Assembly: GCA_002171575.2 (NCBI GenBank)
Contig: NHEI02000028.1
Coordinates: 1-38,328, forward strand
Direction of reading: 5' to 3'
Source: Flavobacteriaceae bacterium TMED81
GTDB lineage: Bacteria > Bacteroidota > Bacteroidia > Flavobacteriales > Flavobacteriaceae
Length of the DNA stretch: 38,328 nt
The notes under the pieces are model-generated. The model had not been told where the DNA came from and did no database searches. It worked only from the letters and a program-made list of their open reading frames with translations. The position numbers and the translations under genes were made by a program. This document shows, in pieces, positions 26,117 to 35,581 of this stretch (within the stretch, counting starts at the first letter, position 1; each line of letters opens with the position of its first letter).

Positions 26117-27136
26117 ATGATTTTAGTTACAGGTGGTCTTGGATTTATCGGTGCGCATACCGCCGTTACGCTACTTGATAACAATTTTGAAGTTTTGATC
26201 GTCGATGACTTGTCCAACACTTCTATTGACGTGCTCGACGGTATCGAAAAAGCGTGTGGGAAACGTCCGCATTTTGAGCAAATTGACCTGAAAGACAAAA
26301 CGAAAGTCGCCCAACTTTTTAAAACCTACGCCATCAAAGGTATCATCCATTTTGCGGCCTATAAAGCGGTGGGCGAAAGTGTGGAAAAGCCGCTGGAATA
26401 TTACGACAACAACCTCTCGTCTCTGATCAATCTTTTGGCAGTGGCAGAAGTTCAAAAACGCAGAATCCCCTTTATCTTCAGCTCTTCATGCACCGTATAT
26501 GGGGAGCCAGATCAGTTACCGATCACAGAGAACGAACCCAGCAAAACTGCCCTTTCCCCTTATGGAAACACCAAACAGATTTGTGAAGAAATTTTAGCAG
26601 ACCTGACAAAGGTAAATGCAAATATCCCCGTGATTGCATTGCGTTACTTCAACCCGATTGGCGCACATTCCTCGGCGGAGATTGGCGAACTGCCCATTGG
26701 CGTTCCGCAAAATCTTGTTCCCTTTATCACCCAATCCGCGGCAGGAATTCGAGGACCAATTACAATTTTTGGGAACGACTACCCCACCAAAGACGGCACC
26801 TGCATTCGCGATTACATCCATGTGGTGGACTTGGCAGATGCGCATGTTGTCGCCCTCAAACACCTCAATACCCTCTCGGACTCCCCTACCTTTGACGTGT
26901 TGAACGTCGGAACTGGCAAAGGAACCTCCGTGTTGGAAATCGTACAAGCTTTTGAACGTGTCACCAATGTCTCACTCCGTTATGCGATTGGCGAACGCCG
27001 AGAAGGCGATGTTGTGGAAACCTATGCCGATACCACCAAAATTAATAGGACGCTGGATTGGCAAGCTGCAAAAACTCTCGATGATGCCTTACACTCTGCG
27101 TGGAATTGGGAAAAAAAGCTGAGAGGGATTTCCTAA
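26117..27136 (+). CDS. galE: UDP-glucose 4-epimerase
   Basis: ILVTGGLGFIGAHTAVTLL; SSSCTVYGEP; SPYGNTKQICEEIL; GDGTCIRDYIHVVDLADAH-like. Confidence 0.93.
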   Translation: MILVTGGLGFIGAHTAVTLLDNNFEVLIVDDLSNTSIDVLDGIEKACGKRPHFEQIDLKDKTKVAQLFKTYAIKGIIHFAAYKAVGESVEKPLEYYDNNLSSLINLLAVAEVQKRRIPFIFSSSCTVYGEPDQLPITENEPSKTALSPYGNTKQICEEILADLTKVNANIPVIALRYFNPIGAHSSAEIGELPIGVPQNLVPFITQSAAGIRGPITIFGNDYPTKDGTCIRDYIHVVDLADAHVVALKHLNTLSDSPTFDVLNVGTGKGTSVLEIVQAFERVTNVSLRYAIGERREGDVVETYADTTKINRTLDWQAAKTLDDALHSAWNWEKKLRGIS

Positions 27137-27265
27137 ACGATTCGACTTTTACACTTCAATACGCTTTGTTTTATCTATTCGATTTGACAACTTTTTTTGT
27201 TTTTTATTTCGAATTAAATCATCAACTTAAATAGACTGATTGCTTCAAACTAAATCCTACCGTTT

Positions 27266-27559
27266 ATGATGAATATTCACGACAGAATCGAGCATATTAT
27301 TTTGCGAGAAAAGTTATCTATTGCCGCATTAGAACGTCAGATTGGTGTTTGGCGAAATTCTCTGTCGACTTCTTTGAGAAAACAGTCTGCGATCTCTCAT
27401 GAGGTCATTATTAAAATTTTTGAACACTTTCCTAAATATTCTCTAGAGTGGATTATTTTTGGAAATAAAAAGCCCGAAGATATCGAAAATGAAAAATTAT
27501 CGGCTGAAATTGTTGGCATTATCAAGCGGTGGCGGGACCAAAGTGACAAAAATATTTAG
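27266..27559 (+). CDS. Small HTH (phage-repressor-like) protein
   Basis: 97 aa; HDRIEHIILREKLSIAALERQIGVWRNSLSTSLRKQSAISHEVIIKIFEHFPKYSLEWIIFGNKKP. Confidence 0.65.
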   Translation: MMNIHDRIEHIILREKLSIAALERQIGVWRNSLSTSLRKQSAISHEVIIKIFEHFPKYSLEWIIFGNKKPEDIENEKLSAEIVGIIKRWRDQSDKNI

Positions 27560-27572
27560 CACAAATAGCGGG

Positions 27573-28937
27573 TTAGTCCCAACTGTATTGCATCAAACCG
27601 TATAGGGGGATTGTTGATTGCTCGCCCGTACGAAGGTCTTTTAGCGTACAGCTTTGCGCTTTCCATTCCGACTCGCCCATGATCAGTGCATGGGGGATTT
27701 GCAACTGATTGGCCAAGCCCAACTGCTTTTTCAATTTCGCTGCAGATGGGTACACAAAGACTCGTTTGCCTTGCTTTCGCAATTCGCTGATATAGGGAAA
27801 TAAAACCGTGATCAGCTCCGTACTGAAATTCACGACCATTACATCGATTGAGGTGTGCAAGGCAGGGGGAAACAAATCGAGCTCAGAAAGAACCAACTCG
27901 ATGCGATCCAAACCAAACGAAATGCCAATTCCACTCATGTCTTTCATTCCAAACACCCCGGTCAGGTCGTCATAGCGACCTCCCGCCCCGATCGAGCCAA
28001 CAGAAACTTGCTCTGGTGCCGAAATTTCAAATATGGACCCTGTATAATAGTCCAAACCACGCGCGAGTGTCCAATCAAAAACAACCGTTGTCGAGCTGAG
28101 ATGACCCAAATTGGAAAACAAAAAGCCAAGGTCTTGCAGTGAGTCGTCATCACTGTCTGAACTTCCGAGGAGTTGTTTGAGCGCATCGAGCTGATCGGCA
28201 GTGGATTTATCAGCGAGAGCACGCTGGATACTGTCGATGATATCGATGTCGTATTCTGCATCGAGCAACAAGCGTTTGACCTCCTCCCAACCGACTTTAT
28301 CGAGCTTGTCAAGTATGGTAAAAAAGCGTGTCGTTTCTGTGCCGGCACCAGCCCGATGGGCAATGGCCTCAAGCACTTTTCTATGGTTGATTCGCAGGGT
28401 ACAACCCGACAATTGAAGATCCCCAAAAATCGCATCGACCATCAGGATATACTCCAATTCGAGCAACAAGCTATCCGAGCCAATGGCATCGGCATCGCAC
28501 TGGGTGAATTCTTGAAAACGACCGTGTTGCGGACGATCGGCACGCCAAACGGACTGCATCTGATAACGTTTGAATGGAAAGCTCAATTCGTTTTGATGCT
28601 GCACCACAAAGCGAGCAAAAGGCACGGTGAGGTCATAGCGCATGGCTTTGTCGGACAGGGAATTTCCAAAACGCGATAATTCGCCGTTTTTTAAGGCCTC
28701 GAGGTCTGCCTTTTTGACCTTTTCCCCAGAGTTGAGTACCTTAAACACGAGGCGGTCACCCTCATCGCCATATTTACCCAACAACAGCTCTCGACGCTCC
28801 ATAGCGGGCGTTTCGATGGGCAAAAACCCATAACGCTCAAATTGCGTTTTCATCACACTCATAATATGGTTGCGACGTATCACCTCATGCGGTAAAAAGT
28901 CCCGCATGCCCTTGGGAGTATTGGGCTTTGTTGACAT
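27573..28937 (-). CDS. hisS: Histidyl-tRNA synthetase
   Basis: KGMRDFLPHE, VWRADRPQHGRFQEFTQCDAD, GGRYDDLTGVFG, GISFGLDRIE; start trimmed to 28937. Confidence 0.95.
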   Translation of the reverse strand: MSTKPNTPKGMRDFLPHEVIRRNHIMSVMKTQFERYGFLPIETPAMERRELLLGKYGDEGDRLVFKVLNSGEKVKKADLEALKNGELSRFGNSLSDKAMRYDLTVPFARFVVQHQNELSFPFKRYQMQSVWRADRPQHGRFQEFTQCDADAIGSDSLLLELEYILMVDAIFGDLQLSGCTLRINHRKVLEAIAHRAGAGTETTRFFTILDKLDKVGWEEVKRLLLDAEYDIDIIDSIQRALADKSTADQLDALKQLLGSSDSDDDSLQDLGFLFSNLGHLSSTTVVFDWTLARGLDYYTGSIFEISAPEQVSVGSIGAGGRYDDLTGVFGMKDMSGIGISFGLDRIELVLSELDLFPPALHTSIDVMVVNFSTELITVLFPYISELRKQGKRVFVYPSAAKLKKQLGLANQLQIPHALIMGESEWKAQSCTLKDLRTGEQSTIPLYGLMQYSWD

Positions 28938-29039
28938 GCGCATAAAGGTACTGCAAAATGAAATGTAAAAAAAGTGGGGCAAACAGCAATAGGCTTTATT
29001 CGGTCTTCATCGTGAATTGGGTTTTTATTCCGGTTCTTT

Positions 29040-29066
29040 GTCATGCCTCCCTACGGCAGGCATGAC
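29040..29066. repeat. Intergenic palindromic element
   Basis: GTCATGCCT (29040-29048) and AGGCATGAC (29058-29066), perfect 9-bp arms around ccctacggc, between hisS and rimO. Confidence 0.65.
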
Positions 29067-29095
29067 AACGCCCCAGAAATGTTGATGGTTAACTG

Positions 29096-30418
29096 TTAAC
29101 TCTTTGTTGTATGCGACTCTGTTGGGCTGGCGTAGAGGTCAAAGTCCTCTGCTTGTTCGATCGTAACGTCCACAAAATCGCCCAAACGCAAGTAGTGTGC
29201 CTTGGCGTCAATGCGGATTTCGTTGTCCACATCTGGTGAGTCATACTCCGAACGCCCAATATAGTAGTTGCCTTCTTTGCGATCGATCAAACAGCGCAGG
29301 GTTTTCCCAATCATTTGCTGATTGTTCTCCCAAGAGATTTGGGATTGGATGGCCATGATTTCGTTGGCGCGTTGCTGCTTGACTTCGGCGGGTACATCGT
29401 CAATAAGTTGGTGGGCATGGGTGTTTTCCTCATGGCTGTAAGTAAAGCAGCCCAATCGATCAAATCGGGTATCGGACACCCACTGTTTGAGCAATTCAAA
29501 ATCTTCTTGGGTTTCGCCGGGATAGCCCACAATCAGGGTGGTGCGTATGGCCATATTCGGCACACGTTCTTTGCACGTATTGAGCAAGACGTTGGTTTTT
29601 GCAAAGGTGGTTCCGCGGCGCATGGATTTTAAAATGCTGTCCGAAATATGCTGTAAAGGCATGTCGATATACTGACAGACTTTGGGTTCGTCGCGAATCA
29701 CGTCGAGGACATCGAGGGGAAAGCCCGTCGGAAAGGCATAGTGCAAGCGAATCCATTCGATACCATCCACGGTTACGAGTTGGCGCAACAAGTCGGCCAA
29801 TCGCCTTTTTTTATACAGGTCAAGGCCGTAATAGGTCAGATCTTGGGCGATTAAAATCAGTTCTTTTATGCCGTTGGCTGCGAGCTTTTTGGCTTCTTGC
29901 ACGAGGGTTTCTATGGGTGTGGATCGGTGTTTGCCTCTCATCAGCGGAATCGCACAAAACGAGCATGGGCGGTCACAGCCCTCCGAAATTTTGAGATAGG
30001 CATAGTGCTTGGGCGTTGTGGTTAGGCGTTCTCCAATGAGTTCATGCTTGTAGTTTGCACCTAGGGCCTTGAGTAAAATGGGCAGGTCTGTGGTTCCAAA
30101 AAACTGATCGACTTCGGGAATTTCCTGTTCCAAATCGTCTTTGTAGCGTTCGCTCAAACAGCCCGTTACAAAGAGCTTGTCGATAGTTCCGGCTTCTTTT
30201 TTCTTGGCAAAGTTGAGAATCGTTTGCACAGATTCTTCCTTGGCGTTATCGATAAACCCACAGGTGTTGACCACCACGATATTCCCTTCTTTTTCATGAA
30301 CGACTTGTTTGTCGTTGGCTTGAAGTTGTCCCATCAAAACTTCGGAATCGTAGATGTTTTTGGAACAGCCCAAGGTGACAACATTGATGGTATTTTTTTT
30401 AAGGGATTTTGTTCGCAT
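29096..30418 (-). CDS. rimO: Ribosomal protein S12 methylthiotransferase
   Basis: VVTLGCSKNIYDSEVLMGQL; CDRPCSFCAIPLMRGKHRS radical-SAM motif. Confidence 0.94.
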   Translation of the reverse strand: MRTKSLKKNTINVVTLGCSKNIYDSEVLMGQLQANDKQVVHEKEGNIVVVNTCGFIDNAKEESVQTILNFAKKKEAGTIDKLFVTGCLSERYKDDLEQEIPEVDQFFGTTDLPILLKALGANYKHELIGERLTTTPKHYAYLKISEGCDRPCSFCAIPLMRGKHRSTPIETLVQEAKKLAANGIKELILIAQDLTYYGLDLYKKRRLADLLRQLVTVDGIEWIRLHYAFPTGFPLDVLDVIRDEPKVCQYIDMPLQHISDSILKSMRRGTTFAKTNVLLNTCKERVPNMAIRTTLIVGYPGETQEDFELLKQWVSDTRFDRLGCFTYSHEENTHAHQLIDDVPAEVKQQRANEIMAIQSQISWENNQQMIGKTLRCLIDRKEGNYYIGRSEYDSPDVDNEIRIDAKAHYLRLGDFVDVTIEQAEDFDLYASPTESHTTKS

Positions 30419-30423
30419 AGCGC

Positions 30424-32070
30424 CTATTCGTATCCTTTAGGTAATTCTCTGTATCGCGTAAGAGATTCGAATGCCGCCCCCAATGCGTACAGTTTTTGCT
30501 CTTGAAAGCTTGGTGCAACAAAGGTTAAATTTTTTGGCTCTCCTTGCCCAGTATATCCCATCGGTACGGTGATACAGGGATAAAAAGCTGCCGCAGCATA
30601 GGCCGCATTGTAGTTATTTATGCTCAAGACGGCATCCAAATTGTGGGTCTCCATGGGAGAGTTGAAAAAGGACGTTGCGGCTTGATGAAGTCGATCTACA
30701 AGCGATTGTAGTTCGTCATCCGTTAACTCCTCAGCAACAACCCCTTCCAGTCGGCCTTGACCATAGGGCATGCGCAAGAGGGAATCTTGTTGATTGTAGT
30801 CCATAACCGACTGTACATCTTTACCAAATAAGGTCGGGTTTGCGTAGCTATTGAAATAGTTTGGCAAATCTATTTTCATGTCCGCATTGAGCAGGGACAT
30901 AAAGCCTGTAAGCTCGATATTTGGCGGCTCATACACAATGACCTCTGCCCCATGACTGCGCAGGGTGTTTATGGCTTTGCGGTACAAGGAGTCTGCAGCA
31001 ACCAAAGATTTGATTGCGCCAAGTCGAAATCCTGCAAGACTTCGGTTTTGGCTGGCAAGGATATAGTCCACTTGCGAGTCAGGTCCTTTAACTGTTATCG
31101 GGTCTGCAATATCTTTCCCCTTCATCGCATCGATTAAGATGGCATTATCCACCACCGATTTGGTCATTGGTCCCGCAGTATCAAGAGTGCTCGAAATCGG
31201 AACGATTCCCGTCCGACTGATCAAGCCGATGGTTGGCTTACATCCGACAACTGAGTTATGACCCGAGGGAGATAAAATCGAACCTGAGGTTTCTGAACCA
31301 ACAGCAGCAACTGCATAATTGGCAGCCACAGCAACGCCACTGCCAGAACTCGAACCACCTGTTTCAAAAAGTCTTCTTCCGTAGGGATTTAAAGTCTGTC
31401 CACCGACCGCACTGTAGCCCAAAGGACAGACATCACAAAAATAATAAGCCCACTCACTGAGATTGACTTTCCCCAAAATCAAAGCTCCTTTGGCTTGGAG
31501 TTGAGACACGACAAAAGCATCGTTCTCTGTTGTATGGTCTTGTAAATACGCAGCTCCTGCCGTTGTGGGCATGTCTTGGGTGTTAATATTGTCTTTTAAC
31601 AATATGGGCATACCATAGATGGGATGTTGATTTTTCTGCAGTTGACGATCCTTCTCCTTAGCTTGCTCAATTACTTTGGGGTTCAATGCTAAAATGGCGT
31701 GAAGAGTGGTATTGGGATTACTTTCAAATTTCCGAATGCGATACAAATAAAAAAGAACCAATTGTTCATAGGTCAACGACCCTTGCTGTATGTGTGCCTG
31801 CAAAGTCGGGATATCTTGTTCGATAATTAAGGGTTTCAGGGCTTGATAGGTATCGTTCCCAAAACGGTTTAGAGCGGTTTCAAACGGAGCCCATATCTCA
31901 TTTTTGTCCAATAATTTGGATTGGATCAACTGAAACTGCATTCGCGGGTTTTCATGCGTTTGGTTGGCTTGGAGTTCTGCAGTTTCGTCATAGGGTTTCC
32001 AATAAACTGTGGGGGCATTTGTACAGGCAACAAAACTGATAATTGATAATAAATAAATGATATGTCTCAT
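30424..32070 (-). CDS. Amidase-signature lipoprotein
   Basis: Lipobox SFVACT; LLKDNINTQDMPTTAG; GGSSSGSGVAVAANYAVAAVGSETSGSILSPS. Confidence 0.9.
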   Translation of the reverse strand: MRHIIYLLSIISFVACTNAPTVYWKPYDETAELQANQTHENPRMQFQLIQSKLLDKNEIWAPFETALNRFGNDTYQALKPLIIEQDIPTLQAHIQQGSLTYEQLVLFYLYRIRKFESNPNTTLHAILALNPKVIEQAKEKDRQLQKNQHPIYGMPILLKDNINTQDMPTTAGAAYLQDHTTENDAFVVSQLQAKGALILGKVNLSEWAYYFCDVCPLGYSAVGGQTLNPYGRRLFETGGSSSGSGVAVAANYAVAAVGSETSGSILSPSGHNSVVGCKPTIGLISRTGIVPISSTLDTAGPMTKSVVDNAILIDAMKGKDIADPITVKGPDSQVDYILASQNRSLAGFRLGAIKSLVAADSLYRKAINTLRSHGAEVIVYEPPNIELTGFMSLLNADMKIDLPNYFNSYANPTLFGKDVQSVMDYNQQDSLLRMPYGQGRLEGVVAEELTDDELQSLVDRLHQAATSFFNSPMETHNLDAVLSINNYNAAYAAAAFYPCITVPMGYTGQGEPKNLTFVAPSFQEQKLYALGAAFESLTRYRELPKGYE

Positions 32071-32079
32071 ATTAGAAAA

Positions 32080-33000
32080 TTAAAACAAGGAATCTACAAA
32101 TTCTTTTGGACAAAATTCTTGCAAGTCTTCCATCCCTTCGCCAACCCCGATATATTTGACAGGCACTTGCATTTGATCGCAAATCCCCAATACCACGCCC
32201 CCTTTGGCAGTGCCATCAAGCTTGGTGATGGCCAAGGCCGTGATTTCGGTAGCTTGTGAAAATTGACGTGCTTGTTCGAATGCGTTTTGCCCCGTAGAAC
32301 CATCGAGTACCAACAACACCTCATGGGGTGCATCGGGAATTGATTTTTGAATTACTCTTTTGATTTTTGCCAATTCGTTCATCAGGTTGACCTTGTTGTG
32401 TAATCGTCCTGCAGTGTCGATAATCACATGATCGACCCCTTGAGAGAGTCCAGACGCAACCGCATCATAGGCCACAGAAGCTGGGTCACTGCCCATCTGT
32501 TGCTTGACAATCGGCACGCCTACTCTTTCTGACCACATGGTGAGTTGATCCACTGCTGCAGCGCGGAAGGTATCAGCAGCTCCGAGAAGGACTTGCTGAC
32601 CAGCAGTGTGATAAAGGTGGGCGAGCTTTCCAATGGTGGTGGTTTTCCCAACGCCATTGACCCCCACAACCAAAGTAACTAGGGGTTTGACTTCGCGCGG
32701 GCTTTCCTCTTGTAAGTCCAACAAAGTGGTGATTTCGTCTCGAAGGATCAAATGCAGCTCTTTGGCGTTCATGTACTTGTCCTTGGCCACACGTTTTTCG
32801 AGAAGGTCTATGATTTTAAGGGTGGTATCCACGCCGATATCCGCAGTGATCAATACCTCTTCCAACTGATCCAATACACTGGCATCAACCGTGCTTTTTC
32901 CAGCGACTGCTTTCCCAATTTTGTCGACAAGCGATTGCTTGGTCGGCTCGAGTCCTTTGTCTAATTTTTTTTTGGAAAAAAACCGCTTAAAAATCCCCAT
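32080..33000 (-). CDS. ftsY: Signal recognition particle receptor FtsY
   Basis: VVGVNGVGKTTTIGKLAH, AADTFRAAAVDQL, DTAGRLHNK, LDGTAKGG; start trimmed from 33057 to 33000. Confidence 0.95.
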   Translation of the reverse strand: MGIFKRFFSKKKLDKGLEPTKQSLVDKIGKAVAGKSTVDASVLDQLEEVLITADIGVDTTLKIIDLLEKRVAKDKYMNAKELHLILRDEITTLLDLQEESPREVKPLVTLVVGVNGVGKTTTIGKLAHLYHTAGQQVLLGAADTFRAAAVDQLTMWSERVGVPIVKQQMGSDPASVAYDAVASGLSQGVDHVIIDTAGRLHNKVNLMNELAKIKRVIQKSIPDAPHEVLLVLDGSTGQNAFEQARQFSQATEITALAITKLDGTAKGGVVLGICDQMQVPVKYIGVGEGMEDLQEFCPKEFVDSLF

Positions 33001-33023
33001 TCTTCTTTTTTGTAAATGTAAGA

Positions 33024-33051
33024 AATAAAAAAAGCCACGAATCGTGGCTTT
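33024..33051 (-). terminator. Rho-independent terminator of the rpmB-rpmG-DUF4295 operon
   Basis: Arms AAAGCCACGA (33031-33040)/TCGTGGCTTT (33042-33051); on the minus strand the hairpin is followed by a T-run. Confidence 0.75.
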
Positions 33052-33072
33052 AATCATTGTTTAATATGGTTG

Positions 33073-33225
33073 TTATTTTTTGGCAAGCCACTCATTCACT
33101 TGCTCAGGAAGCATCGTGGATTCTACAAAAGTGTACGCACCAGATTTGTCGCTTTTAACCATTTTGATGGCTTTGGTCAAACGCTTTGATGATGTCTGTA
33201 AAGTTGCAACGGTTTTCTTTGCCAT
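33073..33225 (-). CDS. DUF4295 family protein (50 aa)
   Basis: Not in the ORF track; MAKKTVATLQTSSKRLTKAIKMVKSDKSGAYTFVESTMLPEQVNEWLAKK*, directly downstream of rpmG. Confidence 0.88.
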   Translation of the reverse strand: MAKKTVATLQTSSKRLTKAIKMVKSDKSGAYTFVESTMLPEQVNEWLAKK

Positions 33226-33227
33226 GA

Positions 33228-33410
33228 TTACTTAATTTCTTTGTGAACAGTCATTTTTTTCAAAATCGGGTTGAATTTTTTCAATTCAATACGATCAGGC
33301 GTATTCTTTTTGTTTTTGGTTGTGACATAACGAGATGTACCTGCAAGGCCTGAAGCTTTGTGTTCTGTACATTCTAAAATCACTTGAACTCTGTTTCCTT
33401 TTTTAGCCAT
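33228..33410 (-). CDS. rpmG: 50S ribosomal protein L33
   Basis: [48 protein letters not shown]; start trimmed to 33410. Confidence 0.95.
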   Translation of the reverse strand: MAKKGNRVQVILECTEHKASGLAGTSRYVTTKNKKNTPDRIELKKFNPILKKMTVHKEIK

Positions 33411-33420
33411 GACAATGTAT

Positions 33421-33654
33421 TTAGAGGACGCCTTGGGCTTTTGCTTCTTTGAGCACGGCCGCAAGTCCTTTTTTATTGATGGTTTTTAAAGCAGACGTTG
33501 AGAGTTTGAGGGTGATCCACTTCTCTTGATCTGTCAAGTAGAAGCGTTTTTTGATCAAGTTCAATTCAAAACGTCTCTTTGTTTTGTTCATCGCATGGGA
33601 AACATTGTTTCCAACCAACGCTTTTTTACCGGTAATTTGACAAACTTTTGGCAT
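33421..33654 (-). CDS. rpmB: 50S ribosomal protein L28
   Basis: [33 protein letters not shown]. Confidence 0.95.
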   Translation of the reverse strand: MPKVCQITGKKALVGNNVSHAMNKTKRRFELNLIKKRFYLTDQEKWITLKLSTSALKTINKKGLAAVLKEAKAQGVL

Positions 33655-33728
33655 TGCAAAAATTGATTTTTATAATCGGAGTGCAAATAAACAATATTTT
33701 TAACGTATTGGCAAATGTTTTTTATCGA

Positions 33729-34970
33729 TTAACTCAGCATTTTTCTCGCGAGCTCCAAGGCCTTATTCACGGTTTTCTGAACGGTCTTTTCTCTGTTCTT
33801 GCCAAAGGCAAAGCGTTCAGCATGTTCAAAATCGGGTCCGACAAGGGCAATCACGACAGTTCCCACCTCTGCATCGGAGTCACCTTTGGTTGGTCCTGCA
33901 TTGCCAGTTGTTGCGATGGCATAGGTGCTTTTCATTTGCTCACGTGCCCCTTTGGCCATCGCCAAAGCAACCTCCTCACTCACCACAGTATGCGTTTTGA
34001 TCAAATCGTCAGATACTCCCAATACATCTTGCTTGGTCTCTGTTTTGTAAGCGACTACTCCCCCATAGAAATAGGCCGAAGCCCCTGGAATTGATGAGAG
34101 CAATGCCGCAATACGTCCCCCTGTGCAGCTTTCTGCAACCGCAATGGAAGATTTTTTTTCAATCAATAAATCCCCGATTTGTGCTTCAATCGGGCGGTCA
34201 GATTCAAAGCCCGTGATAATCTCTCCAATCAACGGACGAAGACGGTCAAAGTACTCATCGACTTCCTTTTTCAGTTGTTCCTCATCATCGCCACGCGCTG
34301 TGAGTCGCAATCGCACACGACCTAAATTTGGCAAGTACGCGAGCTTGATATGTGTGGGTAGCGCTGCTTCCCAGTAGTGGATGACTTCCGCAATACGACT
34401 TTCGCCCCATCCGTAAGTCATCATCGTTTTGTGTATCAAAACAGGACGCTTAAAGTGATTCTTAAGCTTGGGAATGAGCTGCTTATCCATGATATTTTTC
34501 ATCTCGTAAGGCACGCCCGGCAAAGCAACAAAAACAGTTGTGTTCTTTTCCATCCACATTCCCACAGCCGTACCAAACCGATTTTCCAACAAAACGGCTT
34601 TGGAAGGCACCATTGCCTGGGCGCGGTTTAGGTCATTGATCGGAACATTGACATATTGTGCAAAGAGTTTTTCGATATGCGCCAATACATCTGGATTGTG
34701 TACCAAATCATCGTTGAAAAAACGACAAAAGGCAGTTTTTGTGATATCGTCTTTGGTCGGTCCCAAACCGCCAGTGAGCAAAACAAGGGAAACGCGCTGC
34801 TGCGCTGCTTCCATGGCATTGGTAATGGTATGCTCGGTGTCGGATACTGAGGTGATTTGAGAAACCTCAATGCCGATGGTATTGAGTGATTTGGCAAGAA
34901 AAGCGGAGTTCGAATCCACAATCTGACCAATCAAAATCTCGTCGCCAATGGTAATGATTTCTGCTTGCAT
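33729..34970 (-). CDS. cinA: CinA-like competence/damage-inducible protein
   Basis: EIITIGDEILIGQIVDSNSAFLA; AVAESCTGGRIAALL; TTGNAGPTKGD. Confidence 0.93.
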   Translation of the reverse strand: MQAEIITIGDEILIGQIVDSNSAFLAKSLNTIGIEVSQITSVSDTEHTITNAMEAAQQRVSLVLLTGGLGPTKDDITKTAFCRFFNDDLVHNPDVLAHIEKLFAQYVNVPINDLNRAQAMVPSKAVLLENRFGTAVGMWMEKNTTVFVALPGVPYEMKNIMDKQLIPKLKNHFKRPVLIHKTMMTYGWGESRIAEVIHYWEAALPTHIKLAYLPNLGRVRLRLTARGDDEEQLKKEVDEYFDRLRPLIGEIITGFESDRPIEAQIGDLLIEKKSSIAVAESCTGGRIAALLSSIPGASAYFYGGVVAYKTETKQDVLGVSDDLIKTHTVVSEEVALAMAKGAREQMKSTYAIATTGNAGPTKGDSDAEVGTVVIALVGPDFEHAERFAFGKNREKTVQKTVNKALELARKMLS

Positions 34971-35581
34971 TATTTGATCTTCAGCGTAAATGCGTGTTGA
35001 CCTGCCAACTGTCCTTTCAGTTCATCTCCCTTTTGCACAAGACCCACTCCAGATGGTGTGCCAGTAAACAAGATATCGCCAATTTTGAGGGTAAAATAAC
35101 GCGATACATGACTGATAATTTCATCAATGCCCCATATCATATTGGCAGTGGTGTCGTTTTGGACGACCATAGCGTTTTTTGTCAACTGGAATTGAAGGTC
35201 GTTGATATTCGGAAATTTGGACTTGTCAAACCATTGACCAATATAGGCAGCGCCATCAAAAGACTTGGCCTTTTCCCAAGGCAACCCTTTGGCTTTGAGT
35301 TCGCTTTGCAGGTCTCGAGCAGTAAAGTCGAGTCCCAGTCCAATTTCGTCGTAATACTTGTGTGCAAATTTGGTTTGTATATGCTTGCCAATGCGGTTGA
35401 TTTTGACAAGGACCTCCACCTCATGGTGAATTTCGTTGGAGAAATCCGGAATAAAAAACGGTTGACCCTTTTGCCCCAAACACGAGTCGGGCTTCATAAA
35501 AATAACAGGCTCGTCAGGGCGATCGTTTTGGAGTTCTTCAATATGCTTTGCGTAATTACGCCCGACACAAATGAGTTTCAT
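34970..35581 (-). CDS. Fumarylacetoacetate hydrolase family protein
   Basis: MKLICVGRNYAKHIEEL; HHEVEVLVKI; GLDFTARDLQSELKAKGLPWEKAKSFDGAA; GDILFTGTPSGVG; start trimmed to 35581. Confidence 0.9.
   Translation of the reverse strand: MKLICVGRNYAKHIEELQNDRPDEPVIFMKPDSCLGQKGQPFFIPDFSNEIHHEVEVLVKINRIGKHIQTKFAHKYYDEIGLGLDFTARDLQSELKAKGLPWEKAKSFDGAAYIGQWFDKSKFPNINDLQFQLTKNAMVVQNDTTANMIWGIDEIISHVSRYFTLKIGDILFTGTPSGVGLVQKGDELKGQLAGQHAFTLKIK

Noticed and set aside
28173-28679. 168-aa + strand ORF
   Set aside because: Antisense to hisS, which has strong motifs; no recognisable domain, so treated as a shadow ORF.
29599-29994. 131-aa + strand ORF
   Set aside because: Antisense to rimO; low-complexity Arg/Ser-rich translation typical of a shadow frame.
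31585-31605. ATATTGT-CTTTTA-ACAATAT hairpin
   Set aside because: Lies inside the amidase coding sequence encoding conserved LLKDNINTQD; AT-rich chance palindrome is the simpler explanation.
33001-33057. N-terminal extension of FtsY in the ORF track (MIKATIRGFFYFLHLQKRR)
   Set aside because: It runs through the terminator hairpin of the upstream ribosomal operon; the real start is MGIFKRFF at 33000.
33055-33068. TTGTTTAATATGG half-site resembling the light operator
   Set aside because: Only one arm, no inverted partner, and located between a terminator and DUF4295, not at a promoter of a photobiology gene.
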